Assembly: GCF_000420425.1 (NCBI RefSeq)
Contig: NZ_ATUX01000006.1
Coordinates: 124,001-188,000 of the forward strand
Direction of reading: 5' to 3'
Source: Schaalia vaccimaxillae DSM 15804
Lineage (GTDB): Bacteria; Actinomycetota; Actinomycetes; Actinomycetales; Actinomycetaceae
DNA: 64,000 nucleotides
The position numbers were made by a program, and so were the translations under genes. This document shows positions 1 through 10,248 of this stretch, piece after piece (positions within the stretch are counted from its first letter, which is position 1; the number at the start of each line of letters is the position of its first letter). The notes beneath the pieces are model-generated. The model saw only the letters and a program-made list of their open reading frames with translations, did no database searches and was not told the origin of the DNA.

Positions 1-581
1 GAACTCAAGTACGCGGTTTCCTCGAAGAAGACAGCATCCCCGCTGACTCGGTAACCGACACCTACGCGGCCATCAAGCTCTTCGTTGACACCAGGCGTTG
101 GGCTGGAGTTCCTTTCTATCTTCGCGCCGGAAAACGTCTGGCAAAGCGCGTTACTGAAATCGCCGTGGTCTTCAAACGTGCGGCCCACGTCCCCTTCGAA
201 AACTCTGAGGTCACCGAATCTGGACAGAATGTCCTAGTGATTCGTGTCCAACCCGATGAAGGAATGACCATTAAATTCGGCGCCAAAGTGCCCGGAACAG
301 AAATGCAGATCCGTGACGTCACCATGGACTTCGGCTACGGTCATGCTTTCACTGAGGACTCGCCGGAGGCTTATGAGCGTCTGATCTTGGACGCCCTCGT
401 CGGTTCTGCTCCCCTCTTCCCCCACCAGCGCGAAGTCGAGCTCAGCTGGCAAATCCTCGATCCCATTCTGGAACATTGGGCTTCAGCCGGCCGCCCAGAT
501 CCTTACCGTCCAGGTTCGTGGGGCCCGGCATCGTCACAAGAGATGCTCGCCCGCGATGGACGCAGTTGGAGGCTCCCATGA
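1..581 (+). CDS. zwf: Glucose-6-phosphate dehydrogenase, C-terminal part
   Basis: This is the last 192 codons of glucose-6-phosphate 1-dehydrogenase; the start lies before the window. The enzyme oxidises glucose-6-phosphate to 6-phosphogluconolactone with NADP+, the first step of the oxidative pentose phosphate pathway. The visible part has the family's conserved YLRAGKRL segment and the C-terminal substrate domain, ending with the usual YxPGSWGP-type tail. The stop overlaps the opcA start in an ATGA, and pgl follows, so three genes of the same branch form an operon. The identification is secure; only the N-terminal Rossmann half is missing. Confidence 0.95.
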   Translation, partial: TQVRGFLEEDSIPADSVTDTYAAIKLFVDTRRWAGVPFYLRAGKRLAKRVTEIAVVFKRAAHVPFENSEVTESGQNVLVIRVQPDEGMTIKFGAKVPGTEMQIRDVTMDFGYGHAFTEDSPEAYERLILDALVGSAPLFPHQREVELSWQILDPILEHWASAGRPDPYRPGSWGPASSQEMLARDGRSWRLP

Positions 582-1546
582 TCATCACCCTCAAAGACAC
601 AATGTCCTCGCAGATTGCAAGCAGGCTGGTCGAAGAACGCGACGAACGCGGAGCATCTGCTCTTGGCCGTGTCATGACGCTCATCGTCATCGTTGGCAAC
701 ATCATCGACGTCGACGCTGCCATCGAAATATCAGATGCGGCATCTCGTGAACATCCTTGTCGCGTCATTGTCGTTGTGGACGATCCAGAGGCTAATCCCG
801 AGGCGGCCGCTCGCCTGGACGCGCAACTCCGTGTGGGGGAATCGGCTGGAGCATCTGAGGTCGTCGTTCTTAACCCCAAAGGAGGCGCAACCCAGGACCT
901 CGACTTGCTCGTCATGCCTCTGCTCCTATCGGATACACCGGTTGTCGCGTACTGGCCAGGTGTTCCACCCACAGATCCAGCCAAACATCCTCTTGGAACG
1001 ATCGCAGGCAGAAGGATTACCGACACCCGTGAAACTGACTGTCCTCTTGACACTCTGGCAGCCTTGTCAACGGTCTATCAGGATGGAGACACCGACCTGA
1101 GCTGGTCAGGCATTACGCTTTGGCGAGCCCTGCTCACTTCCGTTGCCTCTCAATTCGACCGGCTACCCCAATCCGTCCTCGTCCGAGGCCACTCAACTCA
1201 CCCCTCATCTTTCCTCATCGCAGCTTGGCTTCACCGGCAACTCGGGATTGAGGTCGTTCAAGAATCAGACCCGAAGGCTAAGACCGTCACAGGCGTCTTT
1301 TTCCACTTCGATAACGGCGATGAAGTGAGTCTGGTCAGGGCAGCCGATTCCTCGGTGGCAACTCTAAGCCGCCCCAATGTCGACCCCGCTCCTGTGAACC
1401 TACCTCGCCGTCACACCCGCGACTGCCTCATGGAGGAACTGCGTCGACTCAACGCCGACCGATACTACGGCCAGATCCTTACCGAGGTTCTTCCCGACTT
1501 GGCACGAGATCATGTCCTCGACGGCCTAGCGGATTCGGAGAACTGA
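578..1546 (+). CDS. opcA: Glucose-6-phosphate dehydrogenase assembly protein OpcA
   Basis: OpcA is the actinobacterial and cyanobacterial partner that assembles or activates glucose-6-phosphate dehydrogenase. The 322-residue protein has the usual family length. I chose the ATG at 578 because GGAGG lies just upstream (568-572) and the ATG overlaps the zwf stop as ATGA; an in-frame start about 100 bases earlier would lie inside zwf. The N-terminal region carries the hydrophobic strands and acidic motifs typical of the family, and the tail has a run of arginines before RYYGQ. Its place between zwf and pgl supports the call strongly. Confidence 0.93.
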   Translation: MIITLKDTMSSQIASRLVEERDERGASALGRVMTLIVIVGNIIDVDAAIEISDAASREHPCRVIVVVDDPEANPEAAARLDAQLRVGESAGASEVVVLNPKGGATQDLDLLVMPLLLSDTPVVAYWPGVPPTDPAKHPLGTIAGRRITDTRETDCPLDTLAALSTVYQDGDTDLSWSGITLWRALLTSVASQFDRLPQSVLVRGHSTHPSSFLIAAWLHRQLGIEVVQESDPKAKTVTGVFFHFDNGDEVSLVRAADSSVATLSRPNVDPAPVNLPRRHTRDCLMEELRRLNADRYYGQILTEVLPDLARDHVLDGLADSEN

Positions 1547-1547
1547 C

Positions 1548-2282
1548 ATGACATCCATTCGCGTGTTCCCTGATGCTTCGCGCACTGCCCAAGAACTAGC
1601 CAATGCATCTGTGGACAAGTTAGTCGAACTGACCTCGACGAAGCAACAAGTCGAATGGGCAGTGAGCGGAGGTTTCATCACTGAGAAAGTTTTGCCATTG
1701 ATGGCGGCGCGGATTGACGAGGTCGATTGGAAGAAGATCCGTGTGTGGTGGGTTGATGAACGCTACGTGCCTTCGGGGCATTCAGATCGTAATGACGACC
1801 AAGCTGTTGATGCGCTTTTCCACCACGTACCTGAAGTTGCGCTCATGCGGATGCCGTCAAGTGATTCAGGGGTATCGGTAGACCAGGCGGCAGCGACTTG
1901 TGCGTCCTACTGGGATCACGAAATGGGGAACCGAGCCATTGATTTTGCTCTTATTGGAATGGGGCCTGATGGCCACATTGCCTCATTATTTCCCGGTGAG
2001 CAGCGGTGTGCTGGGGGCCTTTGTCCCTCGGTTTTACCTGTGACGGACTCCCCTAAGCCCCCACCCGTCAGGCTTTCATTATCGATGGAGGTCTTGCAGA
2101 TGGCTCAAACGATTTGGATTGGATCTTGCGGTAGTGCCAAAGCGCTGGCAATAGCCGAGGCATTATCCGGAGCGTCGGCTGAAAAGTTTCCGGTCGCTGG
2201 CGTATTGGGTGAACAGTCCAAGCTGTGGCTGGATGAGGACGCTGCTTCGCAGATCGTTCTGAACTCGCGTGAAAGGTATTGA
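1548..2282 (+). CDS. pgl: 6-phosphogluconolactonase
   Basis: This enzyme hydrolyses 6-phosphogluconolactone to 6-phosphogluconate and belongs to the glucosamine-6-phosphate isomerase/SOL/DevB fold. The 244-residue length fits. Visible signatures are WWVDERYVP near residue 68 and GMGPDGHIASLFPG near residue 142. The start follows the opcA stop by one base. One oddity is that the usual phosphate-binding SGGSTP near residue 40 reads SGGFITEK, so the STP part is replaced. Its codon use also looks less GC-rich than in opcA. The context makes the function likely, but the altered loop leaves some doubt about activity. Confidence 0.88.
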   Translation: MTSIRVFPDASRTAQELANASVDKLVELTSTKQQVEWAVSGGFITEKVLPLMAARIDEVDWKKIRVWWVDERYVPSGHSDRNDDQAVDALFHHVPEVALMRMPSSDSGVSVDQAAATCASYWDHEMGNRAIDFALIGMGPDGHIASLFPGEQRCAGGLCPSVLPVTDSPKPPPVRLSLSMEVLQMAQTIWIGSCGSAKALAIAEALSGASAEKFPVAGVLGEQSKLWLDEDAASQIVLNSRERY

Positions 2283-2299
2283 GGTCCTGCAACAGAGTT

Positions 2300-2343
2300 G
2301 TGCGTCCTTCGCGGGAGTTTTGGGCGTCCCTCGAGGAAGTAAC
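2300..2343. repeat. Two 22-bp tandem repeat units between pgl and secG
   Basis: Two adjacent 22-bp units lie here, 2300-2321 and 2322-2343. Each has a core GCGTCCYTCG followed by a purine-rich stretch; the first ends in TTTT and the second runs to the secG stop codon. The same unit occurs three times at 63579-63644. Both sites lie between convergent genes. I do not recognise the repeat from any named family. Confidence 0.6.
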
Positions 2344-2588
2344 TAGAAAACCCAGCGCTGGAGCAGACCGTAGCCAACGATGCAGGCTACCCAGATGATA
2401 AGTACCCCGAGGGTAATGCGATTGAGGTTGCGCTCGGCCACACCTGAAGACCCGGCTGTTGAAGAGATTCCTCCACCGAACATGTCGGACAGGCCGCCTC
2501 CACGTCCACGGTGCATGAGCACGGTGAGGGTCAGCAGGATGCTCGTCAAGGCGATGAGCACGAGCAGGGTGATCTTCAGAGCAGTCAC
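2343..2588 (-). CDS. secG: Preprotein translocase subunit SecG
   Basis: SecG is the small accessory subunit of the SecYEG translocon in the cytoplasmic membrane. The protein has two membrane helices separated by the conserved HRGRGGGLSDMFGGG loop, then a Ser/Gly-rich stretch and NLNRITL before the second helix. The reading frame is open to a GTG at 2645 (100 residues), but the family normally begins one or two residues before ALKITL, so I prefer the GTG at 2588 (81 residues). Neither start has a strong ribosome site. secG lies downstream of tpiA, as in many actinobacteria, but a strong hairpin separates the two genes. Confidence 0.9.
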   Translation of the reverse strand: MTALKITLLVLIALTSILLTLTVLMHRGRGGGLSDMFGGGISSTAGSSGVAERNLNRITLGVLIIWVACIVGYGLLQRWVF

Positions 2589-2681
2589 TGTCAGTCCGTT
2601 TTCTTCTTCGGTCGTGGGCACCGACACGCTCAATTTGTTACGCACCGGTTGATCTTGAGAAAGTCTAATCTCTTAACGGTA

Positions 2682-2715
2682 GTGGGGGCCAACCGGCGTG
2701 CCGGTTGGCCCCCAC
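2682..2715 (-). terminator. Hairpin downstream of tpiA
   Basis: A perfect 15-bp stem (2682-2696 with 2701-2715) with a 4-base loop begins 24 bases after the tpiA stop. There is no long T run, as is common in high-GC bacteria. It separates tpiA from secG, so secG either has its own promoter or is expressed by readthrough. Confidence 0.8.
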
Positions 2716-2738
2716 CAACTCGTCAGTCAAACTACCAT

Positions 2739-3515
2739 TCAGGCGTAGAAGTTAGCCATCTCGGAGAAGGATTCGGCCTTGAGAGAGGCACCGCCGATAA
2801 GCGCGCCATCAATGTCAGCCTGATCCATGAGTTCCTTGATATTGCCGGGGTTAGCAGAGCCGCCGTACAGGATGCGGGTTGCCTCGGCGGCCTCGTCACC
2901 GAAGTCCTGGCGCAGGGCCTGACGGATCGCTCCGCAGACTTCCTGAGCATCCGCAGAGGTAGCGGTTTCGCCCGTGCCAATTGCCCAGATGGGTTCGTAG
3001 GCTATGACGATCTTGGCAACGTCCTCGGCCTTCCAACCTTCCAGAGCCGCACGAATCTGACCCAGGACGAACTCAACATGAGTGCCGGCCTTACGGATCT
3101 CCAGAGCCTCGCCACAGCACAGCACCGGTGTCAGCCCCGCGTCGAAAACCTTCTTGGCCTTCTCACCAACAAGCTGATCGGATTCACCGTGGTACTCGCG
3201 ACGTTCGGAGTGACCCATGAGAGCGTAGGAACAGCCAAGCTTATCGAGCATAGCCGTCGAGATTTCGCCGGTGTAGGCACCGTTGTCATGGATCGACACG
3301 TCCTGAGCGCCGTACTTGATGCCGAGTTCGTCGGCATCAACGATGGTCTGGACGGTACGAATATCTGTGAAGGGAGGGAACACAACGACCTCGCACTTAG
3401 CGTAGTCGTGGTTGTTGTCCTTCAGAGCCATGGCGATGCCCTGGATCAGGTGATTGGCCTCGAGGTGGTCAAGGTTCATCTTCCAGTTGCCTGCCATTAA
3501 GGGAGTGCGTGCCAT
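2739..3515 (-). CDS. tpiA: Triosephosphate isomerase
   Basis: This enzyme interconverts dihydroxyacetone phosphate and glyceraldehyde-3-phosphate in glycolysis. The 258-residue TIM barrel begins with the substrate-binding GNWKMN. It has the catalytic histidine in the GHSERR segment, the catalytic glutamate in AYEPIWAIGTG followed by the mobile loop, and the phosphate-binding LYGGSANP near the end. The ATG at 3515 has GGAGG a few bases upstream, and the gene begins 2 bases after pgk ends, so the two are cotranscribed. Confidence 0.98.
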   Translation of the reverse strand: MARTPLMAGNWKMNLDHLEANHLIQGIAMALKDNNHDYAKCEVVVFPPFTDIRTVQTIVDADELGIKYGAQDVSIHDNGAYTGEISTAMLDKLGCSYALMGHSERREYHGESDQLVGEKAKKVFDAGLTPVLCCGEALEIRKAGTHVEFVLGQIRAALEGWKAEDVAKIVIAYEPIWAIGTGETATSADAQEVCGAIRQALRQDFGDEAAEATRILYGGSANPGNIKELMDQADIDGALIGGASLKAESFSEMANFYA

Positions 3516-3517
3516 TT

Positions 3518-4711
3518 TCAGTCCTCCAGAACTGCGATGCCGGGCAGAACCTTACCCTCGAGGAGTTCGAGGGAGGCGCCGCCGCCGGTGGAAATATGAG
3601 AGAAGGTGGATTCGTCGAAGCCCAGGGTGCGCACGGCCGCAGCGGAGTCACCGCCGCCAATGACGCTGAAAGCGTCGCCCTTGGACAGTGCATCGGCGAC
3701 AGCCTTGGTGCCTTCGGCAAATGCGGGGAATTCAAAGACGCCCATCGGGCCGTTCCAGACGACAGTCTTTGAATCGGCAATTGCGCCAGCGTACAGAGCC
3801 CGCGTCTTGGGGCCGATATCGAGACCCATCTGGTCGGCGGGAATCGAATCCGCGTCAACGATGGTGGTCGGCGCATCGGCTGCGAAGGTGGGAGCCGCGA
3901 CAACGTCAACAGGAATCAGGAGTTCAACGCCGCGTTCTGCAGCCGTCTCCATGTATCCCTTGACGGTGTCAATCTGGTCCTTTTCGAGCAACGATGTTCC
4001 GACCTCGTAGCCCTTGGCAGCCAGGAAGGTGAAGCCCATTCCACCACCGATGATCAGACGGTCAGCCTTAGACAGCAGGTTCGCAATGACGCCGAGCTTG
4101 TCAGAGACCTTAGACCCGCCCAGCACGACGGTGTAGGGACGCTCCGGGTCGTTGACGGCCTTGGACAAAGACTCGATCTCTTTCTGGACGAGCAGGCCGG
4201 CTGCGCTAGGCAGCAGCTTGGCAACGTCGTAGACCGAAGCCTGCTTGCGGTGAACAACGCCGAAACCGTCAGAGACAAATACGTCGGCCAGAGCGGCGAG
4301 TTCAGCTGCGAAACCGGCGCGCTCAGCGTCATCCTTGGAGGTCTCTGCGGCGTTAAAGCGAACATTTTCGAGCAGCACGATTTCGCCATCATTCATGGCG
4401 GAAACAACGGCCTTCGCAGATTCGCCAACAGTGTCCTGCGCAAGCGTGACCTTAACTCCGGTCTCTTCGGCGAGACGGGTGGCCACGGGCGCGAGGGAGA
4501 ATTCAGGATTGACCTGTCCCTTGGGGCGGCCCAGGTGGGCCATGATGATGACCTTGGCGCCAGCATCGAGCAGCTTCTTGAGGGTGGGAACGGCGGCGAT
4601 AATGCGACCAGCGTCGGTGATGTTCTTGTTGGCGTCGAGCGGAACGTTGAAGTCCGAACGGACCAGGACGCGCTTGCCCGCCAGGTCTCCCAGAGTTTCG
4701 ATGGTCCTCAC
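3518..4711 (-). CDS. pgk: Phosphoglycerate kinase
   Basis: This enzyme transfers the acyl phosphate of 1,3-bisphosphoglycerate to ADP. The 397-residue length is standard. The N-terminal domain has the [12 protein letters not shown] substrate motif and the MAHLGRPKG segment; the C-terminal domain has the nucleotide-binding GGSKVSDK and ends with GGGDSAAAV and [13 protein letters not shown]. Translation starts at a GTG (4711) with AAGGTAGG upstream. The gene follows gap across a hairpin and precedes tpiA by 2 bases, giving the usual gap-pgk-tpiA cluster. Confidence 0.98.
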   Translation of the reverse strand: MRTIETLGDLAGKRVLVRSDFNVPLDANKNITDAGRIIAAVPTLKKLLDAGAKVIIMAHLGRPKGQVNPEFSLAPVATRLAEETGVKVTLAQDTVGESAKAVVSAMNDGEIVLLENVRFNAAETSKDDAERAGFAAELAALADVFVSDGFGVVHRKQASVYDVAKLLPSAAGLLVQKEIESLSKAVNDPERPYTVVLGGSKVSDKLGVIANLLSKADRLIIGGGMGFTFLAAKGYEVGTSLLEKDQIDTVKGYMETAAERGVELLIPVDVVAAPTFAADAPTTIVDADSIPADQMGLDIGPKTRALYAGAIADSKTVVWNGPMGVFEFPAFAEGTKAVADALSKGDAFSVIGGGDSAAAVRTLGFDESTFSHISTGGGASLELLEGKVLPGIAVLED

Positions 4712-4768
4712 GGAACCTACCTTTCGTTGTGTGCGGGCTGACGCCCGAAAAGGAGTGATTAAGATGAG

Positions 4769-4802
4769 GGACGCCCGCGCACCAACGGGTACGCGGGCGT
4801 CC
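4769..4802 (-). terminator. Hairpin between gap and pgk
   Basis: An 11-bp GC-rich stem (4769-4779 with 4792-4802) closes a 12-base loop 32 bases after the gap stop. It could terminate part of the gap transcripts or stabilise their 3' end, allowing more gap than pgk-tpiA mRNA. Partial termination is my inference. Confidence 0.7.
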
Positions 4803-4833
4803 TTCTTAGCTCTTCACAGTCTAGAACTGGTGA

Positions 4834-5949
<1,116 letters not shown>

Positions 5950-6028
5950 CTACACCCCCGCGCCGCGGCTGGCACCATCGATTTCGCCGATGGCGACGTG
6001 GGGAGAATCTCGTGGCCATTTTGGGACT

Positions 6029-7012
6029 TCAGTCCTCATCCAGCATTTCTAGGGTCAGCGCGGCCTCCGTATCCGGAATACCTCGCTCATGTGCAGTCTT
6101 ATCAGCCATCGCCAACAACCTGCGGATACGCCCAGCTACAGCGTCTTTCGTCAAGGGGGGATCCGTGTGTTTACCAAGCTCTTCGAGGGATGCCTGTTTG
6201 AATTCAAGACGCAATTTGCCCGCTTCAAGCAGGTGTTCAGGAACGTCATCGCCCAGAATTTCAAACGCTCTTTCAACTCGAGCTCCCGCGGCTACAGCCG
6301 CACGAGCCGACCTGCGCAAATTGGCATCGTCGAAGTTTGCGAGTCGATTGGCAGACCCTCGAGCCTCCCGCCGTTCGCGCCGCTCTTGCCACGCCTGATA
6401 GGTGACGTTTGCTCCCATTGCTGCGATCAGGACACCAATAGCCTCCGAATCACGCACGGAAACTCGATCGGCCCCTCGTACTTCTTTCGAACGTGCACCC
6501 GCACCAAGTTTGCGCGCACATCCGACCATCGCCAGGGCCACCTCCGGCCCCGGGCACGTCACCTCCAGCGACGATGAACGCCCCGGCTCCATGAGAGAGC
6601 CTCTCGCTAGGAAAGCTCCTCGCCAAATGGCTGCGGCCTCGGCCGTTCCCGACGCCACGAGTGTGGGCGGCAGCCCCCGAACCGGCCGACGCCGAGAATC
6701 AACCAAACCGGTGAGCCTGGCCAACTCATCAGCCTGATGAACAACACGTACTACGTAGCGTTTACCGCGGCGCAGTGACCCTCCAGAAACCACTACAACC
6801 GTCGAGTCAGCGTTATAGAGGGCCTGCAGGAATGCACGCAGCCGTCGCGCAGCGACCGGAGAGTCTAACTCGGCCTCGATCAGGATTCTGCCCGACACCA
6901 AGTGCAGGCCACCTGCAAAACGCAAGATGGTGGCCACTTCGGCGGCCATCTCGGTCTGAGTGGTCACAGGGGTCCTGGCCAACTCATCCTTCATGTCGGA
7001 AGTTAAAGACAC
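6029..7012 (-). CDS. whiA: WhiA, DNA-binding regulator of cell division/sporulation type
   Basis: WhiA is a conserved Gram-positive protein made of a degenerate LAGLIDADG homing-endonuclease-like domain fused to a C-terminal helix-turn-helix. In streptomycetes it works with WhiB in sporulation septation, and in other Gram-positive bacteria it affects cell division. The protein is 327 residues. The N-terminal part contains the [11 protein letters not shown] segment, and the C-terminal helix-turn-helix lies around residues 275-310 ([19 protein letters not shown]). I chose the GTG at 7012, preceded by AAGGGA, over an upstream start that would run into yvcK. It is the third gene of the conserved rapZ-yvcK-whiA trio, 31 bases after yvcK. 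Confidence 0.93.
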   Translation of the reverse strand: MSLTSDMKDELARTPVTTQTEMAAEVATILRFAGGLHLVSGRILIEAELDSPVAARRLRAFLQALYNADSTVVVVSGGSLRRGKRYVVRVVHQADELARLTGLVDSRRRPVRGLPPTLVASGTAEAAAIWRGAFLARGSLMEPGRSSSLEVTCPGPEVALAMVGCARKLGAGARSKEVRGADRVSVRDSEAIGVLIAAMGANVTYQAWQERRERREARGSANRLANFDDANLRRSARAAVAAGARVERAFEILGDDVPEHLLEAGKLRLEFKQASLEELGKHTDPPLTKDAVAGRIRRLLAMADKTAHERGIPDTEAALTLEMLDED

Positions 7013-7043
7013 GTGTTTTTCCCTTGAGTCTTGTCGGTCATTG

Positions 7044-8048
7044 TTAGAGCCACGCTTCAGCTTTCCCCACTTCGCCAAGAAAACCGTCGAAAGCATCACG
7101 CAGGGCGGCAGCTAAGCGCAACGGATCGTGATGGGGAGCGCCATCTCCTGTGCGTACCTGACGCAAAACGACACGCGCTCCGAGTTCTTCGGCCGCAACG
7201 ATCAAATCATCTATGTCATCGGTGGCCGTCGGGTCAGCAATGACCACGTCGAGTTTGAGATCGGGGGCGTATTCGCGCAACACCCTCACGTGGTCCGCCG
7301 TGGTCATCCGGTCAGTCTCTCCGCGTTGGCGAGATAGGTTCAGGACGAGGGCGCGGTGAGCATCGGTGGTGACCAGTGCACGGTGCATTTGCGGGACCAG
7401 TAGATGCGGAATGACCGAGGTATACCAAGAGCCTGGCCCCAATACCACCCAGTCAGCCTCGGAAATGGCTTCAATAACCGCCGAGGGCACCTTGGGTTCA
7501 CTTGGGTGGATCCGAATTTGCTGAACTGTACCCGGGGCGACAGCGACCTCCGACTGGCCCGATACCGTGTAGCGGCGACCGTTGTCATCGAGGTCGGCTT
7601 CGATATCGATTGGGTCAATAGCCATCGGTAGAACACGCCCGGAAGCACCCAGTAGTCTACCGATCCAGTCCAAGCCTTCCACCGGGTCATCCAGGAGTTG
7701 CCAGAAGCCGGAAATCAGCAGGTTGCCGAGGGCGTGCCCGTTGAGTGGGCCATCAGTTCGCAAACGCAGCTGCATGATGTCACGCCAAGTCAGACCCCAC
7801 TCGGTTTCTTCACATAGGCTGGCCAAAGCCATCCTCAGGTCGCCGGGAGGTAGAACATTCATTTCCTGACGGAGCCTGCCAGAAGATCCCCCATCATCAG
7901 CAACGGTGACGACTGCGGTGAGATGACGAGTGATATGCCGCAAGGCCCGCAGTGTGGCCGACAGGCCGTGGCCTCCACCCAGCGCAACCACGGATTGACC
8001 GTTGTCTCCGCGTTGAGCCCAGCCGGCCGCATCCAAATACGCCATCAT
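7044..8048 (-). CDS. yvcK: YvcK/CofD-like gluconeogenesis factor
   Basis: This 334-residue protein belongs to the YvcK family, which has a CofD-like fold, binds UDP-sugars and is linked to cell-wall synthesis and growth on gluconeogenic carbon. The nucleotide-binding start is visible as ALGGGHGLS near residue 23 (most relatives have GGGTGLS), followed by [13 protein letters not shown]. Further motifs are [10 protein letters not shown] and [18 protein letters not shown]. The ATG overlaps the rapZ stop as ATGA, indicating translational coupling. The CofD resemblance should not be read as F420 synthesis, because CofD proper has a different length and context. Confidence 0.92.
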   Translation of the reverse strand: MMAYLDAAGWAQRGDNGQSVVALGGGHGLSATLRALRHITRHLTAVVTVADDGGSSGRLRQEMNVLPPGDLRMALASLCEETEWGLTWRDIMQLRLRTDGPLNGHALGNLLISGFWQLLDDPVEGLDWIGRLLGASGRVLPMAIDPIDIEADLDDNGRRYTVSGQSEVAVAPGTVQQIRIHPSEPKVPSAVIEAISEADWVVLGPGSWYTSVIPHLLVPQMHRALVTTDAHRALVLNLSRQRGETDRMTTADHVRVLREYAPDLKLDVVIADPTATDDIDDLIVAAEELGARVVLRQVRTGDGAPHHDPLRLAAALRDAFDGFLGEVGKAEAWL

Positions 8049-8995
8049 TCCCTCCCCATGTCGCGGTGGACCACTCTGACCGTGTAGCCGTGTTCACGCA
8101 GACGCGATGCCACGAGCTCCGTGCAAGCTACCGAACGATGCTTGCCCCCCGTACACCCAATAGCAATGGTTGCGAAGGGCTTAAGCTCAGCAAGATACCC
8201 CTTGAGCATTGGGGCCAGGAGGTCAGCGTAGTCGAGGATGAACTGGCGAGCACCCGGTTGGTCGAGAACATAGTCAGCCACCGGCTGATCTCTGCCCGTC
8301 AGATGCCGCAATTCGTCGACCCAATACGGGTTTTTCAAGAACCTCACATCCACAACGTGATCCGCGTCGAGTGGAATGCCGTGCTTGAATCCGAAAGATT
8401 CAACGGTAATTTGAAGAGGCCGATTGCCTTCGCCTGCGATCACATCACGAATGTGACGAGTCAGGTCGTGGACGCTCATCGCAGAGGTGTCGATGATCTC
8501 GTCTGCAGTGCGACGCAGGGGCTGTAGTAGAGACTCCTCTGCCAAGATCCCATCCATGAGAGTCCCCTCCCCCTGCATCGGGTGGGGGCGGCGACTCGAC
8601 TCATAGCGACGCACCAAAGTCTGGTTGTCGGCTTCAAGGAAAATGACACGGTACGCGGCGCCCACGGATTTGAGCTGGTCAAGAGTCTGAGCCAAATCAG
8701 CGAAGAAGCTGCGTGATCTCACGTCAATAACAACCGCTAGACGGTGTACGCCTGCGCCCTCTGGCGACATCATGCCAACAAGGGCCGGAATCATCGAGGG
8801 CGGCAGATTGTCAACGACGTACCAGTCCAGGTCTTCGAGGGCGCGCGCAGCGCCTGTTCTTCCCGCCCCAGACCGGCCAGTAATAATGAGGACCTCGTTG
8901 ACCGCAGGAGTCTGAGGACCAGGCGCAGCATCGAGCATGGGGATACCCGACGGGGGTGTCGGGTCAGATAGCGCTTGGGACACAGAGTCAGTCAT
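8045..8995 (-). CDS. rapZ: RapZ-type nucleotide-binding protein (YvcJ)
   Basis: RapZ/YvcJ proteins are P-loop proteins that bind UDP-GlcNAc or RNA; in enterobacteria RapZ controls GlmS through small RNAs, and in Gram-positive bacteria the role is less clear. The 316-residue protein has the P-loop GRSGAGRTGAARALEDL, where Arg replaces the usual P-loop Lys, as I recall from other actinobacterial members. It also has WYVVDNLPP and the C-terminal GCTGGKHRSV signature. An N-terminal extension of about 35 residues precedes the P-loop. Its start overlaps the end of purT by 8 bases, and its stop overlaps the yvcK start. Confidence 0.93.
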   Translation of the reverse strand: MTDSVSQALSDPTPPSGIPMLDAAPGPQTPAVNEVLIITGRSGAGRTGAARALEDLDWYVVDNLPPSMIPALVGMMSPEGAGVHRLAVVIDVRSRSFFADLAQTLDQLKSVGAAYRVIFLEADNQTLVRRYESSRRPHPMQGEGTLMDGILAEESLLQPLRRTADEIIDTSAMSVHDLTRHIRDVIAGEGNRPLQITVESFGFKHGIPLDADHVVDVRFLKNPYWVDELRHLTGRDQPVADYVLDQPGARQFILDYADLLAPMLKGYLAELKPFATIAIGCTGGKHRSVACTELVASRLREHGYTVRVVHRDMGRE

Positions 8996-10247
8996 GGTCT
9001 AAGGATGCCATCTTTACGGATTGCTCATCGTCTGAAGCAGAGACGACACTGACGCGTCCTGCGGCCTCATTGGCAAGCCTCCTGGCGTCGTCGATATCTC
9101 GACCCACACTTATCGCAACCGCGAGTCTGCGACCAGCACGTGAAACGGGCTTATTAAAAATTCTCACGTCAGCCCCGTCAGCCATTGCGTGAGCCACACC
9201 CAGATAGCAGGCGTCCTCAATAGCTTGATCTGACTTGACCACCGCAGAAGCACCGGGTTGAGCCAAAGTTGTGTCGATTGGCAGGCCGAGGATAGCGCGC
9301 GCATGGAGGTCGAACTCAGACAGACGCTGGGTTGCCATAGTGACCATGCCCGTGTCGTGCGGCCTGGGGGAAAGCTCTGAGAACCAGGCCCGATCCTCTT
9401 GAAGGAAGAACTCCACCCCGAAGAGACCTAAAGCAGGTGCGGCTCCCGATTCAGCTAACGCACTGGTCACAATGCGTGCCATCTCTTGGCACGAGCGAAG
9501 CGCAGCATCTGTGACGTGGGCCGGCTGCCAGGACTCAACATAGTCCCCATCAACTTGGCGATGTCCGATCGGTTCACAGAAACTCGTTTCCACCCGTTGG
9601 CGTTCGTCATTCCACCAACGCACTGTCAAAAGAGTGATCTCTGAGTCGAAGTTGATCTGCTCTTCAACAATGACGCGCCCGGTATTGGACCTCGCGCCCT
9701 CGATAGCCTCGTCCCACGCTGCCTGTGCCTGATCGGCAGACTCAATGCGCGACTGCCCGTGGCCCGACGAAGACATCGTGGGTTTAATAAAAGCAGGTAG
9801 CCCCGTGTGTTCCAGGCTAGCGCGTAGTTCATCCGCACTTGAGGCAAATCGGAACTTGGATGTAGTCACACCTTCTAGTGATGCTGCCAAACTGCGAATC
9901 TGTTGACGGTCCATCGTTGCCTGCACGCTAAAAGCGTTGGGGACAACACGGGCTCGCCCTGCAGCTTCATAGCGTGCGAGCCTATCGGTGGCAATAGCCT
10001 CCACCTCGGGCACCACGAGGTCGATCTCGACCTCGTCAAGGAGGGCCTCCAACGCATCCCCATCAGACATATTGAGCACGCGAAAATCGTCAGCCACCTG
10101 CATCGCTGGCGCCCCGGCATAAGAATCAACTGCAATCACGTGGCAGCCTAATCTCTGCAAAGAGATCGTCAGTTCCTTGCCAAGTTCTCCAGAACCCAGC
10201 AGCAAAACGCGAGCAGGTAGAGCGACGGAAGTCGTGGGGACAGGCAT
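8988..10247 (-). CDS. purT: Formate-dependent phosphoribosylglycinamide formyltransferase
   Basis: PurT is an ATP-grasp enzyme that makes formyl-GAR from GAR, formate and ATP in purine synthesis, an alternative to folate-dependent PurN. The protein is 419 residues. It starts with VLLLGSGELGKEL, has the PEVEAIATD segment, the ATP-grasp KPTMSSSGHGQS loop, and metal-site residues in LGLFGVEFFLQ and ELSPRPHDTGMVT. The gene lies between uvrC (1-base gap) and rapZ (8-base overlap), inside what is usually a continuous uvrC-rapZ-yvcK-whiA run, so it looks inserted into that operon. Confidence 0.93.
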   Translation of the reverse strand: MPVPTTSVALPARVLLLGSGELGKELTISLQRLGCHVIAVDSYAGAPAMQVADDFRVLNMSDGDALEALLDEVEIDLVVPEVEAIATDRLARYEAAGRARVVPNAFSVQATMDRQQIRSLAASLEGVTTSKFRFASSADELRASLEHTGLPAFIKPTMSSSGHGQSRIESADQAQAAWDEAIEGARSNTGRVIVEEQINFDSEITLLTVRWWNDERQRVETSFCEPIGHRQVDGDYVESWQPAHVTDAALRSCQEMARIVTSALAESGAAPALGLFGVEFFLQEDRAWFSELSPRPHDTGMVTMATQRLSEFDLHARAILGLPIDTTLAQPGASAVVKSDQAIEDACYLGVAHAMADGADVRIFNKPVSRAGRRLAVAISVGRDIDDARRLANEAAGRVSVVSASDDEQSVKMASLDHD

Positions 10248-10248
10248 C

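Noticed and set aside
7044-8048. CofD, an F420 biosynthesis enzyme
   Set aside because: The fold is shared, but the rapZ-yvcK-whiA context and sequence signature identify YvcK.
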